42,596 nucleotides of DNA, from positions 1 to 42,596 of the forward strand of contig CAZIRA010000011.1 of the NCBI GenBank assembly GCA_964541615.1, in the 5' to 3' direction. The position numbers were made by a program, and so were the translations under genes. Shown in pieces: positions 35,264-42,596 of this stretch. Source of the DNA: UPXZ01 sp964541615 (GTDB lineage: Bacteria; Bacteroidota; Bacteroidia; Bacteroidales; Paludibacteraceae). The notes below the pieces were generated by a model. The model did not search any database. It saw only the letters and a list, made by a program, of their open reading frames with translations, and was not told where the DNA came from. Every line of letters starts with the position of its first letter. The first letter of the stretch is position 1.

Positions 35264-37525
35264 TCACAGTTTTGGTTTATCACCCATTTCTATTTCCAAT
35301 TCTCCGCCATTCACCAGCTGTTCATGCGTAAAAAATGGTTTTTCCAGTTCAGTTCCATTTAGTTTAACAGACTGAATGTATTTATTCCTGCGAGCATTGT
35401 TATTGGTAATTACGGTGAATTTTTTCCCTGTTGGGAGATTAATTGTTGTTTTGTCAAAAATCGGTCTTCCAATGGAATAAACCGGATCGCCGGGCGCAAC
35501 TTGATAAAATCCCATGGCATTCAAGATGTACCAGGCCGACATTTGTCCGCAGTCTTCATTTCCCGAAAGTCCGTCAGGTTCAGCATGATAAAGCGTATAT
35601 AGCACACTGTCTGCCAGCTCTTGTGTTTTGTGAGGAACGCCCGCGTAATTGTATAAGTGAATGATGTGGTGGCTGGGTTCGTTGCCGTGAGCATACTGAC
35701 CAATGAGTCCGCTGATATCAGCTGATACTATTTCTCCTTCCAGGTTTGAGTCGGCTGTAAAGAGTCCGTCTAATTTTTCAAGGAATTTTTCGCGGCCTCC
35801 CAACAACTTCATCAGTCCGTTTACATCATGCGGAACAAACCAAAGCCACTGCCAGGCAGTTCCTTCGCAGTAATCGTCCATCCGGTGTGCCGAACTGCGC
35901 GGATTGAATGGAGTACGCCAGGTGCCATCCTGGAGTTTTCCACGCATAAAACCAGTGGACTTATCAAAATAATTCATATAGTTTTTAGCCAATTTTTCAA
36001 AACGAATTATATTTTGCGAATCTTTCCTTTCTTTTGCCATCTGCAGAATGCACCAGTCGTCGTAAGCATATTCCAGGCCTTTTGCCACACTTTCATGCTC
36101 AGAGTCACTCGGAATAAAACCCAATTCATTTTTATATTTTTTGGACTTTGGCATCAATGCATGTTTGAAAATACGGCTTGCAATGATGTTGGTTGTGTCA
36201 TAACCGGATGTTTTGAGCAGTGCTTCGTAAGCCAAATCCACATCAAAATTCCTGTAACCTTTCACGTAAGAATCCACGATTACGGGTGCTGCATTGTAAC
36301 CAATCATAGTAGCCGTGTAGTTTCCGGCGAGCTCCCACATAGGCAGCAGACCACCTTCTTTATGCTTGGTGAGCAGGGTGCGAATAAAGTTCTGATTCAG
36401 TTCCGGATCAATAATGGTAAGCATGGGATGAAGCGCCCGCATAGTATCCCATAGGGAGAATACGGTGTAGATATTTTCTGTTGACGAATGAATCTGTCCA
36501 TCCATACCGCGGTATCTGCCGTCAGCGTCAGAAAAAATATTGGGAGCGATATAAGTGTGGTAAAGTCCTGTATAGAAGATTTTTCTTTGGTCTTCGTCGG
36601 TCGTTTCCACTTCAATCTTTTTCAGCTTTTCATTCCAGGCTGTTCGGGTATCTTTTACCACCTTTTCAAAATCCCAAGCAGGAATATCAGCCTCTAAATT
36701 CTTTTTGGCACCTTCCATATCTACCGGTGAAATACCCACTTTAACCATGATAGGTTTGCCATCCGACGTTTCAAAACTCAACAACACTTTTCCGCTTGTA
36801 CCGTTGAGGAAATTAACGTTTGATTTTAGTTCATCGTGCTGGTAGAATGCAGCATTTTTAAACGGTTTGGAAGTTTTTGCATAGAAATAAATGGATCGGT
36901 CAGGAGCCCAGTAAGATGTTCTTCTGAATCCGCGGATTTCTGTATCACTTACTTTTTCCAGAGTTAATTCTAAGATTTTCGGCGATTGAACGGCGTAATC
37001 CAGATCAATTATCATCGATGGTTCAGCATTTTCAGAGAAAGTATAGCGATGCATTCCGGCACGTTTTGAAGCTGTAAGCTCTGCTTTCACGCCGTATCTG
37101 TCCAGGATTACGGAGTAATAACCGGGCGTAGCTTTTTCGTTTTCTTTCGAAAATGGGGATGCAAAAGAAACCGTATCCACACCTTTGGTGCGTTTGCGAA
37201 TGTCAGGCACTCCTGCCACCGGCATTATCAGCACATCGCCGTAGTCGCCTATTCCGGTTCCGCTCAGGTGTGTGTGCGAAAAACCGTTAATAGTTGAGTC
37301 TGAAAAATGATAACCCGAGCAGGCGTCCCACTCGTAAATGCGTGTGTCGGGGCTCAGCTGCACCATACCGTTAGGGTAAGTTGCACCCGGGAATGTATGT
37401 CCGTGACCGCCGGTTCCGATAAACGGATCTACAAATTGAGCGTAATCTGTGCTTGATTTTTCCTGACAAGACACAAACAAGCTTACCGTTAAAATGAATG
37501 CGAATAAAAATCTAAATATTCTCAT
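35264..37525 (-). CDS. GH92 alpha-mannosidase, lipoprotein (HGNEPSHH type)
   Basis: GH92 enzymes are calcium-dependent inverting exo-alpha-mannosidases. The 753-residue product has a lipobox (SLFVSC, Cys20), an N-terminal beta-sandwich starting VDPFIGTGGHGHTFPGATYPNGMVQLSPDT, and an (alpha/alpha)6 barrel. The catalytic acid region is YCEGTAWQWLWFVPHD (E554) and the base region GLSGNEDCGQMSAWYILNAMGFYQ (D658). The subsite motif HGNEPSHH (about 613-620) is of the type found in many alpha-1,2/alpha-1,3 enzymes, though I infer the linkage only loosely. The residues after the lipid Cys (QEKSS) are weakly acidic, so location is uncertain. It is followed by the GH123-like gene 73 bases on. Confidence 0.93.
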   Translation of the reverse strand: MRIFRFLFAFILTVSLFVSCQEKSSTDYAQFVDPFIGTGGHGHTFPGATYPNGMVQLSPDTRIYEWDACSGYHFSDSTINGFSHTHLSGTGIGDYGDVLIMPVAGVPDIRKRTKGVDTVSFASPFSKENEKATPGYYSVILDRYGVKAELTASKRAGMHRYTFSENAEPSMIIDLDYAVQSPKILELTLEKVSDTEIRGFRRTSYWAPDRSIYFYAKTSKPFKNAAFYQHDELKSNVNFLNGTSGKVLLSFETSDGKPIMVKVGISPVDMEGAKKNLEADIPAWDFEKVVKDTRTAWNEKLKKIEVETTDEDQRKIFYTGLYHTYIAPNIFSDADGRYRGMDGQIHSSTENIYTVFSLWDTMRALHPMLTIIDPELNQNFIRTLLTKHKEGGLLPMWELAGNYTATMIGYNAAPVIVDSYVKGYRNFDVDLAYEALLKTSGYDTTNIIASRIFKHALMPKSKKYKNELGFIPSDSEHESVAKGLEYAYDDWCILQMAKERKDSQNIIRFEKLAKNYMNYFDKSTGFMRGKLQDGTWRTPFNPRSSAHRMDDYCEGTAWQWLWFVPHDVNGLMKLLGGREKFLEKLDGLFTADSNLEGEIVSADISGLIGQYAHGNEPSHHIIHLYNYAGVPHKTQELADSVLYTLYHAEPDGLSGNEDCGQMSAWYILNAMGFYQVAPGDPVYSIGRPIFDKTTINLPTGKKFTVITNNNARRNKYIQSVKLNGTELEKPFFTHEQLVNGGELEIEMGDKPKL

Positions 37526-37671
37526 GTGTGTTTTTTTATATATTAATTCTTAATTTTATTCAAAAGTTCAATGCTTAGTATGTAAAAGCGAGAATGCCGC
37601 GAGTGCATTTTTTTCTTTGTAAAAGTATTTTTATTTTTTTGGCTGATAAGCGGTTTAAGCGGCAATTTCGC

Positions 37672-37698
37672 CCGCTCACTGCTCACCGCTCACTGCTC
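37672..37698. repeat. Short tandem repeat overlapping the MFS gene stop
   Basis: The 14-base unit CCGCTCACTGCTCA (37672-37685) is followed directly by 13 matching bases (37686-37698). On the minus strand the copy nearer the gene encodes the last residues (SGEQ region) and the stop codon lies in the duplication, so the repeat defines the permease C-terminus. Confidence 0.7.
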
Positions 37699-38977
37699 TC
37701 TTACTGTTGTGATACGTAAAAGGCACAAACCAGGTGATCAGCAGCGCAGGAATGGTGGCAAACATCACAAAGATAAAAAAATATTTGTAACCAAGCCAAC
37801 TGCTCAAATATCCGCTTATCATTCCGGGAATCATCACTCCCAAATTCATCAAACTATTTGCAAAGGCGTAATGTGCCATTTGGTGCTTACCGGGTGCAAT
37901 CTGCTGCATCATAAAAAGTATAAGCCCCACAAAACCAAATCCGTAGCCAAAATATTCGGCAACAATTCCAGCGGCTATAATAGATAATTGCGAGGGTTGA
38001 TAAACGGCGAAAACCAGATAAACTACAAATGGAATATTAAAAAACAGTGCTAATGAAAAAAGCACTTTTTTCAATCCATAATGCGAAACGTAATATCCCG
38101 CAGCTATCGATCCTGCAATAAAAGCTACCGTTCCAAATGTGCCGTAAATCAAACCGTACTGCTCGTTGTTAAGTCCAATTCCACCCAAATCCTGACTTTC
38201 TTTTAAGAACAAGGGCACGATTTTCATAGCCAACCCCTCGGCAAAACGATATAGAAAAATAAATATCAGGTAGTACCATATGTGTTTTTTCCTAAAAAAA
38301 CTGAGAAATATCTCGCCCAGTTCTTTGCTTTTTTCTCTGAAACTTGCACCTTTTTCATTCACTTTTCCGGTAGGTAAAACCCGCAAGTGATGAATGGCAA
38401 CAAACAGCATCAACGCACCCAAAATCACGAAAACAATCTGCCAGGATTGTGTGATAGTCAGGTTCATAGAATTTGTCAGCCATCCGGCCAAAAAGACCAA
38501 ACCTCCGTTGGCAAGCACTTTTGCAAGATTGTAAAATGCGCCTTGCCAGCCGGAAAATTTGCTTTGGGTTTTGGTATCCAACTCGTCCAAATAAATGCCA
38601 TCGCCTGCAATATCGTGCGTAGAGCCGCTCAATGCCACAACTCCCATCAAAGCCAGAATAATGGTAAAGAAATTAGGCAATGGCAATGAAAACACAATCA
38701 AGCCAAATGCAATAGCAGAAACTATTTCGGCGATTATCACATATTGACGTTTGGTGCCAAAAGTTTCCATTATCAAGCTGAAAATCGGCTTCAGCGACCA
38801 TGGCAAAATCAACCACGAAGTCCAAAAAGCAATTTTCTGATTATCGACACCTAAATCTTTGAACATCACCACCGAAACGATTGAAAGCGTAACGAATGGC
38901 AATCCCATTGCAAAATAAACCGATAAAATCCAGTTAATCGGATGACGTTTTTTTGCGGGAATTTGTGGGTTTTCCAT
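37676..38977 (-). CDS. AmpG-like MFS permease
   Basis: A 433-residue inner-membrane transporter with about 12 membrane segments. The segment GSTHDIAGDGIYLDELDTKTQSKFSGWQGAFYNLAKVLANGG (read here in parts) resembles the DIAxDGxxxD motif region of the AmpG muropeptide permease branch of the MFS. The frame can open at a TTG at 38992 overlapping the GH92 stop, but the ATG at 38977, 5 bases after that stop, is the better start. AmpG carries GlcNAc-anhydroMurNAc; here the neighbours (GH92, GH130) suggest a mannose-containing sugar such as Man-GlcNAc or free mannose. The last residues are encoded by a tandem repeat. Substrate is inferred from context only. Confidence 0.85.
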   Translation of the reverse strand: MENPQIPAKKRHPINWILSVYFAMGLPFVTLSIVSVVMFKDLGVDNQKIAFWTSWLILPWSLKPIFSLIMETFGTKRQYVIIAEIVSAIAFGLIVFSLPLPNFFTIILALMGVVALSGSTHDIAGDGIYLDELDTKTQSKFSGWQGAFYNLAKVLANGGLVFLAGWLTNSMNLTITQSWQIVFVILGALMLFVAIHHLRVLPTGKVNEKGASFREKSKELGEIFLSFFRKKHIWYYLIFIFLYRFAEGLAMKIVPLFLKESQDLGGIGLNNEQYGLIYGTFGTVAFIAGSIAAGYYVSHYGLKKVLFSLALFFNIPFVVYLVFAVYQPSQLSIIAAGIVAEYFGYGFGFVGLILFMMQQIAPGKHQMAHYAFANSLMNLGVMIPGMISGYLSSWLGYKYFFIFVMFATIPALLITWFVPFTYHNSKRAVSGEQ

Positions 38978-38981
38978 TTTC

Positions 38982-41210
38982 TTAATATTCAAATACGATT
39001 GATTTTGCTTTGATGATATCGTTGTGATTAAGGAAATTACCTTTAATGCTTTTACCGTCTATTTTTATATTTTTAATGTAATTTCCAGATTTTGCTGATT
39101 TCTTTTTCTCGATAACAAATTTTTCGTTTGAGTAGAAATTGCTGTCTAACTGAATGGTGATTTTATCAAACACGGGTGAAGTTACCGCGTAGTTCAAATC
39201 TGCAGGGACAACGGGATAGAAACCCATCATCGAGAAAATTGCCCACGTAGACATCGTGCCGGTATCGTCGTTTCCGGGTAATCCATCGGGTGCGTTTTTG
39301 AAATGCTTGGCAAGTAATTCCTGCGTCAATTTCTGCGTTCGCCACTCCTCCCCTTTCACGTAATTAAATAAGTACGGGTAGCCGATATTGGGTTCGTTGG
39401 TTGGGTCGTAATGCCCATCATCAAAGACTTCCTGCAATTTTCGGGTGAATTTTTTATTGCCACCGTGCATTTTAATCAAACCCGGAATATCGTGAGGAAC
39501 CATAAATGAATAGCTCCACGAACTGCCTTCGTGAAAACCGGGAACATCTTCGAAATTTTCACCCTGTTTGGGATTAAACGGCGACAGGAAAGTTCCATCA
39601 GGTAAAATAGGTCGGAAAACACCGTATTCCGGTGAATAATATTTCTTGTAATTCAGTGACTGCGCATTGAAGCGGGCAGCATCTTCTTTCTTGCCAAGAG
39701 CAGCAGCAAATTTCGCCAAAGCATTGTCGGCAATGTAATATTCCAGCGCGTGCGACACCGAATTGTCGTATTTTGCGCGAAGCGGCACATAGCCGCGCTG
39801 CAAATAATCATCGTTATCAGGACGCAGGAAGTTGTCCTTTCCGGCCGTTGTAGCCGATTTGTACATGGCTTCATACGCAGCATTCACATCAAAATCGCGT
39901 AGCCCTTTCATCCAGCTGTCCACAATCACGGGAATGGCCGGATCGCCTTCCATTGTCAGTGTTTCACGTCCGTAAAGTTCCCATTTCGGCAGCCAACCAC
40001 TCTCTTTGTACATATCCACCATGGTGCGAACCATGTCCTGCTGTTTTTCAGGATAAAGCAGCGTAAATAGCTGGTGCACATTGCGGTACGTGTCCCAAAG
40101 CGAGAAAACGGTATAACGTGTTGCATCGGTTTTCATCGTTTTTCCGGTTTCCATTGCCGGATATTCACCGTTCACGTCGTTAAGAATATTCGGGTGAATA
40201 AGTGAGTGATACAGAGCGGTGTAGAATACCACTTTTTGGTCGTGCGTGCCGCCTTCAACTTGCACGCGAGAAAGTTCTTTTTCCCAACTTTCATGGGCTT
40301 CTTTTTTCACTTTCTCAAAATCAAAACCAGGCTGCTCTTTTTTCAAATTTTCACGCGCGTTGGCGATGCTCACATAAGAAATCCCGATTTTAACAGCAAT
40401 ATTTTCGTTTTTTGCGGTATTATATTTAAAATAAACGCCAATATCATCGCCGGCAATATCACGGTTGTAACGTTCGTAAAGTTTGTATTTTCCCGCCGTA
40501 TCGTCCCAAGCCGCTTCGGCAGTCATCGGGCGTTGTTTTTTCCAGTAGCCGGACGAAGCAGGTGCTTTGCTCACCTGCAACACAAAATACACCGGAAAAA
40601 CTGCTTGCGAATTGTAGCAAAACGTACCTTGCAACTTCATTCCTTCAATTTCCGTATCATTCACAAATCGCGCGTACGAACCGCTTTCATTGGTCAGTCC
40701 TTCGCCCAGATTGAAGAGAATATTGCTTTCCCCTTCGGGAAATGTAAACTCGGTAATGCCTGAACGAACGGTAGCTGAACTCACAGAAGCTACCCCGTAT
40801 TTATCAAAAACACAGGAAAAGTTTCCCGGCACAGCGTTCATTTGGCTGATTTTACTGCCGTACTTTGTGAAATCTACTTCCAATTTCCCGGTGGTGGGCA
40901 TCAGCAGCAGACTTCCCAATTCCGGACAGCCTACTCCACTCAAACTATTGTGCGACAAGCCGGTAACATAGCTGTTCGTATATTCAAATCCGGTAGAAAG
41001 CCAGCGGGCATCCTTATCAAAATTATTTTCCGCAGAGCCCATCACATTGAAAGGCGCCACTGTTACCATTCCGTGCGGCATGATGGCTCCGGGATTGGTA
41101 GTTCCGTAATTTGTTGTGCCAATAAATGGATTGACGTAATCAGTCAGACTTTCTGCAAATGTAAATTGCGAAGCAAAAAGAATGGAAAGTATAATTAGGA
41201 AGTTTTTCAT
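38982..41210 (-). CDS. GH92 alpha-mannosidase, secreted (second type)
   Basis: A 742-residue GH92 enzyme with a type I signal peptide (about 1-19, TFAES) and no lipobox, so probably periplasmic. The N-terminal sandwich starts DYVNPFIGTTNYGTTNPGAIMPHGMVTVAPF. The catalytic acid region is FHEGSSWSYSFMVPHD (E561) and the base region GLPGNDDTGTMSTWAIFSMMGFYP (D648-D649). Where the other GH92 has HGNEPSHH, this one has TNEPNIGYPYLFNY (about 604-617), and its acid-site context also differs, so the two enzymes should differ in linkage preference. It opens the run GH92-MFS-GH92-GH123-GH2. A TACTTTTG box lies about 60 bases upstream. Confidence 0.93.
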   Translation of the reverse strand: MKNFLIILSILFASQFTFAESLTDYVNPFIGTTNYGTTNPGAIMPHGMVTVAPFNVMGSAENNFDKDARWLSTGFEYTNSYVTGLSHNSLSGVGCPELGSLLLMPTTGKLEVDFTKYGSKISQMNAVPGNFSCVFDKYGVASVSSATVRSGITEFTFPEGESNILFNLGEGLTNESGSYARFVNDTEIEGMKLQGTFCYNSQAVFPVYFVLQVSKAPASSGYWKKQRPMTAEAAWDDTAGKYKLYERYNRDIAGDDIGVYFKYNTAKNENIAVKIGISYVSIANARENLKKEQPGFDFEKVKKEAHESWEKELSRVQVEGGTHDQKVVFYTALYHSLIHPNILNDVNGEYPAMETGKTMKTDATRYTVFSLWDTYRNVHQLFTLLYPEKQQDMVRTMVDMYKESGWLPKWELYGRETLTMEGDPAIPVIVDSWMKGLRDFDVNAAYEAMYKSATTAGKDNFLRPDNDDYLQRGYVPLRAKYDNSVSHALEYYIADNALAKFAAALGKKEDAARFNAQSLNYKKYYSPEYGVFRPILPDGTFLSPFNPKQGENFEDVPGFHEGSSWSYSFMVPHDIPGLIKMHGGNKKFTRKLQEVFDDGHYDPTNEPNIGYPYLFNYVKGEEWRTQKLTQELLAKHFKNAPDGLPGNDDTGTMSTWAIFSMMGFYPVVPADLNYAVTSPVFDKITIQLDSNFYSNEKFVIEKKKSAKSGNYIKNIKIDGKSIKGNFLNHNDIIKAKSIVFEY

Positions 41211-41271
41211 GTGTTTATTTTTTTAAATTAAGGACACATGGAACACGCCATACAATCACTCCTTTGTGTGT

Positions 41272-41279
41272 CAAAAGTA
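41272..41279 (-). promoter_or_regulatory. Candidate -7 box for the GH92-MFS unit
   Basis: The minus strand reads TACTTTTG (TAnnTTTG), with a predicted start near 41265 and a leader of about 55 bases before the GH92 ATG. No clear -33 element was found. It lies between the GH92 start and the REP-like hairpins of the adjacent transposase element. Confidence 0.45.
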
Positions 41280-41342
41280 TATTGGCATGGCTGTTTCATA
41301 GTGATAAATATGTTTGAGAAATTTAATTTTCAATTTTCAGAA

Positions 41343-41406
41343 GGTGCGTAGCACCAATTTCATTTGTAGAAAAATAAATCCAAACAAAATCAAGGTGCGT
41401 AGCACC
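41343..41406. repeat. Left REP-like hairpin pair
   Basis: Two copies of GGTGCGTAGCACC, each a 5-bp stem (GGTGC/GCACC) with a GTA loop, start 51 bases apart. They lie directly downstream of the transposase stop and upstream of the GH92 promoter candidate. Confidence 0.85.
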
Positions 41407-41428
41407 ATTTCTATTCGATAAAATTAAT

Positions 41429-41890
41429 TCAAAAAAAGAAATCAAAAAGATATTCTTCATCATATTGGACATCATTCTTGTGTAGTATTTCTAAATACTC
41501 TTCACGAAAATTTCTTTTTTTATGATGAACATCTTGATTTAAAATATACGAAACAACTTGATGTATTTGAGATTTTGAATGAGTAAATGCTCCATATCCC
41601 TTTTGCCATTCAAATTTGTACTTACAAAAATTATTTTCTTTAATCCAAGTTGTACTTGCAGTTTTTATATTTGAAACCAAATCAGGGATTAAGTCCGAGA
41701 GATGATAGCCAATTAAAATATGTACATGATCTTTTTGTGCATTAATCGCCAATAATTTATGCTTCCTTTTCTGAATGCAAGCAGTCATATAGCGTTCCAG
41801 ATTATCTTTCCATTCTTTTGAAATTAATGCTTCCCTATTTTTAGGTGCAAATACCAAATGGATGTAGCATTGTGTAAATGTATTTGCCAT
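41429..41890 (-). CDS. IS200/IS605-family Y1 (REP-associated tyrosine) transposase
   Basis: A 153-residue single-stranded DNA transposase. It has the HUH metal-binding motif H55-V56-H57 in KDHVHILIGYH and a likely catalytic tyrosine Y115 in VVSYILNQDVHHKK, where the Y-x-x-N-Q spacing is typical. The WQKGYGAFTHSKSQ segment and the C-terminal FREEYLEILHKN are characteristic of the Bacteroidota members of this family. The length is normal and the frame is intact. REP-like hairpins flank it on both sides. It lies between the GH130 gene and the GH92 gene, on the same strand, and may split what was a continuous operon. Confidence 0.9.
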   Translation of the reverse strand: MANTFTQCYIHLVFAPKNREALISKEWKDNLERYMTACIQKRKHKLLAINAQKDHVHILIGYHLSDLIPDLVSNIKTASTTWIKENNFCKYKFEWQKGYGAFTHSKSQIHQVVSYILNQDVHHKKRNFREEYLEILHKNDVQYDEEYLFDFFF

Positions 41891-41916
41891 TTTGATAATT
41901 ATTTGATTTCTGAAAC

Positions 41917-41978
41917 GGTGCTACGCACCTTTGTATTCTACACATTCATTTTCTACAAATAATTCGGTGCTACGCACC
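41917..41978. repeat. Right REP-like hairpin pair
   Basis: Two copies of GGTGCTACGCACC (stem GGTGC/GCACC, loop TAC) start 49 bases apart, upstream of the transposase start. Loop sequence and flanks are inverted relative to the left pair. Confidence 0.85.
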
Positions 41979-42026
41979 ATAGAAAATTAAGCTGCAAACT
42001 CGCCATCGGCAGGCAGGTTCAGTCAC

Positions 42027-42596
42027 TTACCTATAATCTTGCCTTTTCAAATCTGCAATAATCTCGCTGATATAACCAAATGCCATACCTACAACTGTAT
42101 CAGCAGCACCGTAATACACAGCTATTTTATCGCCTTCGGTAAGAGCTGCACACGGGAAAACCACGTTAGGTACATCACCGGTCAGTTCGTAAGGAGCGGC
42201 CGGGCCGAGCAAGTATTCGCGGGTGCGGTAAAGCACTTTTTCGGGATTGTTTTGGTCCAGTAAAGCAGCTCCCATAGCATAGCGGAAACCATTGCAAGTG
42301 GTAATTACGCCGTGATAAATCATCAGCCAGCCTTCGTCGGTTCTGATTGGAATAGGCCCTGCACCGATTTTGGTACATTGCCAGGCACTTTCGGGAAAAG
42401 GTGTTACTTTCATCACGCAGCGGTGTTCGCCCCAGTACTTCATATCCGGGCTGTAACTCATATAAATATCGCCAAATGGCGTATGTCCATTGTCGCTCGG
42501 ACGGCTGAGCATAGCATATTTTCCGTTGACTTTTTCCGGGAAAAGCACACCGTTACGATTGAATGGAAGGAACGCATTTTCGCACTGAAAAAACTC
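42027..42596 (-). CDS. GH130 mannoside phosphorylase (partial, N-terminus off window)
   Basis: The frame stays open to the right edge, so only the C-terminal 189 residues are present. GH130 enzymes phosphorolyse beta-mannosides, for example Man-beta-1,4-GlcNAc to mannose-1-phosphate and GlcNAc, as known for B. thetaiotaomicron BT1033. Visible family segments are FNRNGVLFPEKVNGKYAMLSRPSD (read here in parts), GDIYMSYSPDMKYWG, TKIGAGPIPIRTDEGWLMIYHGV, YAMGAALLDQNNPEKVLYRTREYLL, and the C-terminal VPNVVFPCAALTEGDKIAVYYGAADTVVGMA. The phosphate-binding and substrate residues of the first half lie outside the window, so the exact subfamily (GH130_2 likely) is inferred from context with GH92 and GH85. 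Confidence 0.92.
   Translation of the reverse strand, partial: EFFQCENAFLPFNRNGVLFPEKVNGKYAMLSRPSDNGHTPFGDIYMSYSPDMKYWGEHRCVMKVTPFPESAWQCTKIGAGPIPIRTDEGWLMIYHGVITTCNGFRYAMGAALLDQNNPEKVLYRTREYLLGPAAPYELTGDVPNVVFPCAALTEGDKIAVYYGAADTVVGMAFGYISEIIADLKRQDYR

Larger units (their letters stand above)
41343..41978. mobile_element. REP-flanked IS200-like (RAYT-type) element
   Basis: A single Y1 transposase gene is framed by two hairpin repeats on each side: GGTGCGTAGCACC at 41343-41355 and 41394-41406, and GGTGCTACGCACC at 41917-41929 and 41966-41978. The flanks are inverted copies of each other: ATTTGTAGAAAA (41362-41373) on the left answers TTTTCTACAAAT (41949-41960) on the right, and the pair spacing is 51 and 49 bases. 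This is the layout of a RAYT gene with its REP pairs. No target duplication can be judged from the sequence alone. Confidence 0.8.

Noticed and set aside
35828..36454. 208-residue plus-strand frame inside GH92
   Set aside because: It is a long antisense frame, but the minus strand encodes an intact GH92 catalytic domain and the plus product shows no domain features.
38978..38992. Longer TTG start for the MFS gene overlapping GH92
   Set aside because: The ATG at 38977 gives a normal short spacer and a typical cytoplasmic N-terminus; the TTG start adds only five residues.
41343..41978. A short CRISPR-like array from the four GGTGC repeats
   Set aside because: There are only four 13-base copies, in inverted pairs around a Y1 transposase and without uniform spacers, which fits REP hairpins and not CRISPR.

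Overview
This window is from a Bacteroidota chromosome, most likely the order Bacteroidales. The supporting signs are a SusC/SusD pair with an ECF sigma/FecR regulator, a type IX secretion (T9SS) C-terminal sorting domain, TAnnTTTG-type promoter -7 boxes, few Shine-Dalgarno sequences, AT-rich spacers, and a housekeeping block with rlmH, a DUF4783 gene and nadC. A T9SS cargo in a glycan locus argues against Bacteroides itself. A Paludibacter- or Dysgonomonas-like lineage is possible but is only a guess.

Left part (1-7960), housekeeping: a partial secreted protein with an aromatic-rich tail; prmA (ribosomal protein L11 methyltransferase); a very large 1208-residue membrane histidine kinase overlapping rlmH by 8 bases; then, divergently, a DUF4783 protein overlapping nadC by 8 bases; and a small DUF805 membrane protein. 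A bidirectional hairpin terminator at 7922-7960 separates this block from the glycan locus.

Main part (8055-42596), all glycan genes on the minus strand: a polysaccharide utilization locus whose enzyme set fits complex or hybrid N-glycans. In transcription order (right to left) it holds a partial GH130 mannoside phosphorylase, a REP-flanked IS200-like transposase, a GH92 mannosidase, an AmpG-like MFS permease, a second GH92, a GH123-like protein, a GH2 enzyme, an ECF sigma factor, a FecR anti-sigma factor, SusC with an STN signalling domain, SusD, a GH85 endo-beta-N-acetylglucosaminidase with a T9SS sorting domain, a GH20 hexosaminidase, a GH2 beta-galactosidase, a GH110 alpha-galactosidase, a GH95 fucosidase and a second GH20.

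Proposed working (inference): GH85, placed outside the cell by T9SS, cuts N-glycans from glycoproteins. SusCD imports them. GH95 and GH110 remove fucose and alpha-1,3-galactose caps. GH2 and GH20 (and GH123 if GalNAc is present) strip the antennae. The two GH92 enzymes remove alpha-mannose. The MFS carrier imports a small product, and GH130 phosphorolyses Man-beta-1,4-GlcNAc. The sigma/anti-sigma pair and the SusC STN domain would sense substrate import.

Two strong tandem hairpins and a promoter-like box at 20238-20337 suggest that the locus is split after GH85 into two expression units. No tRNA, rRNA or CRISPR array was seen, and no gene-free stretch exceeds 300 bases; the longest are 625-918 and 30616-30848.
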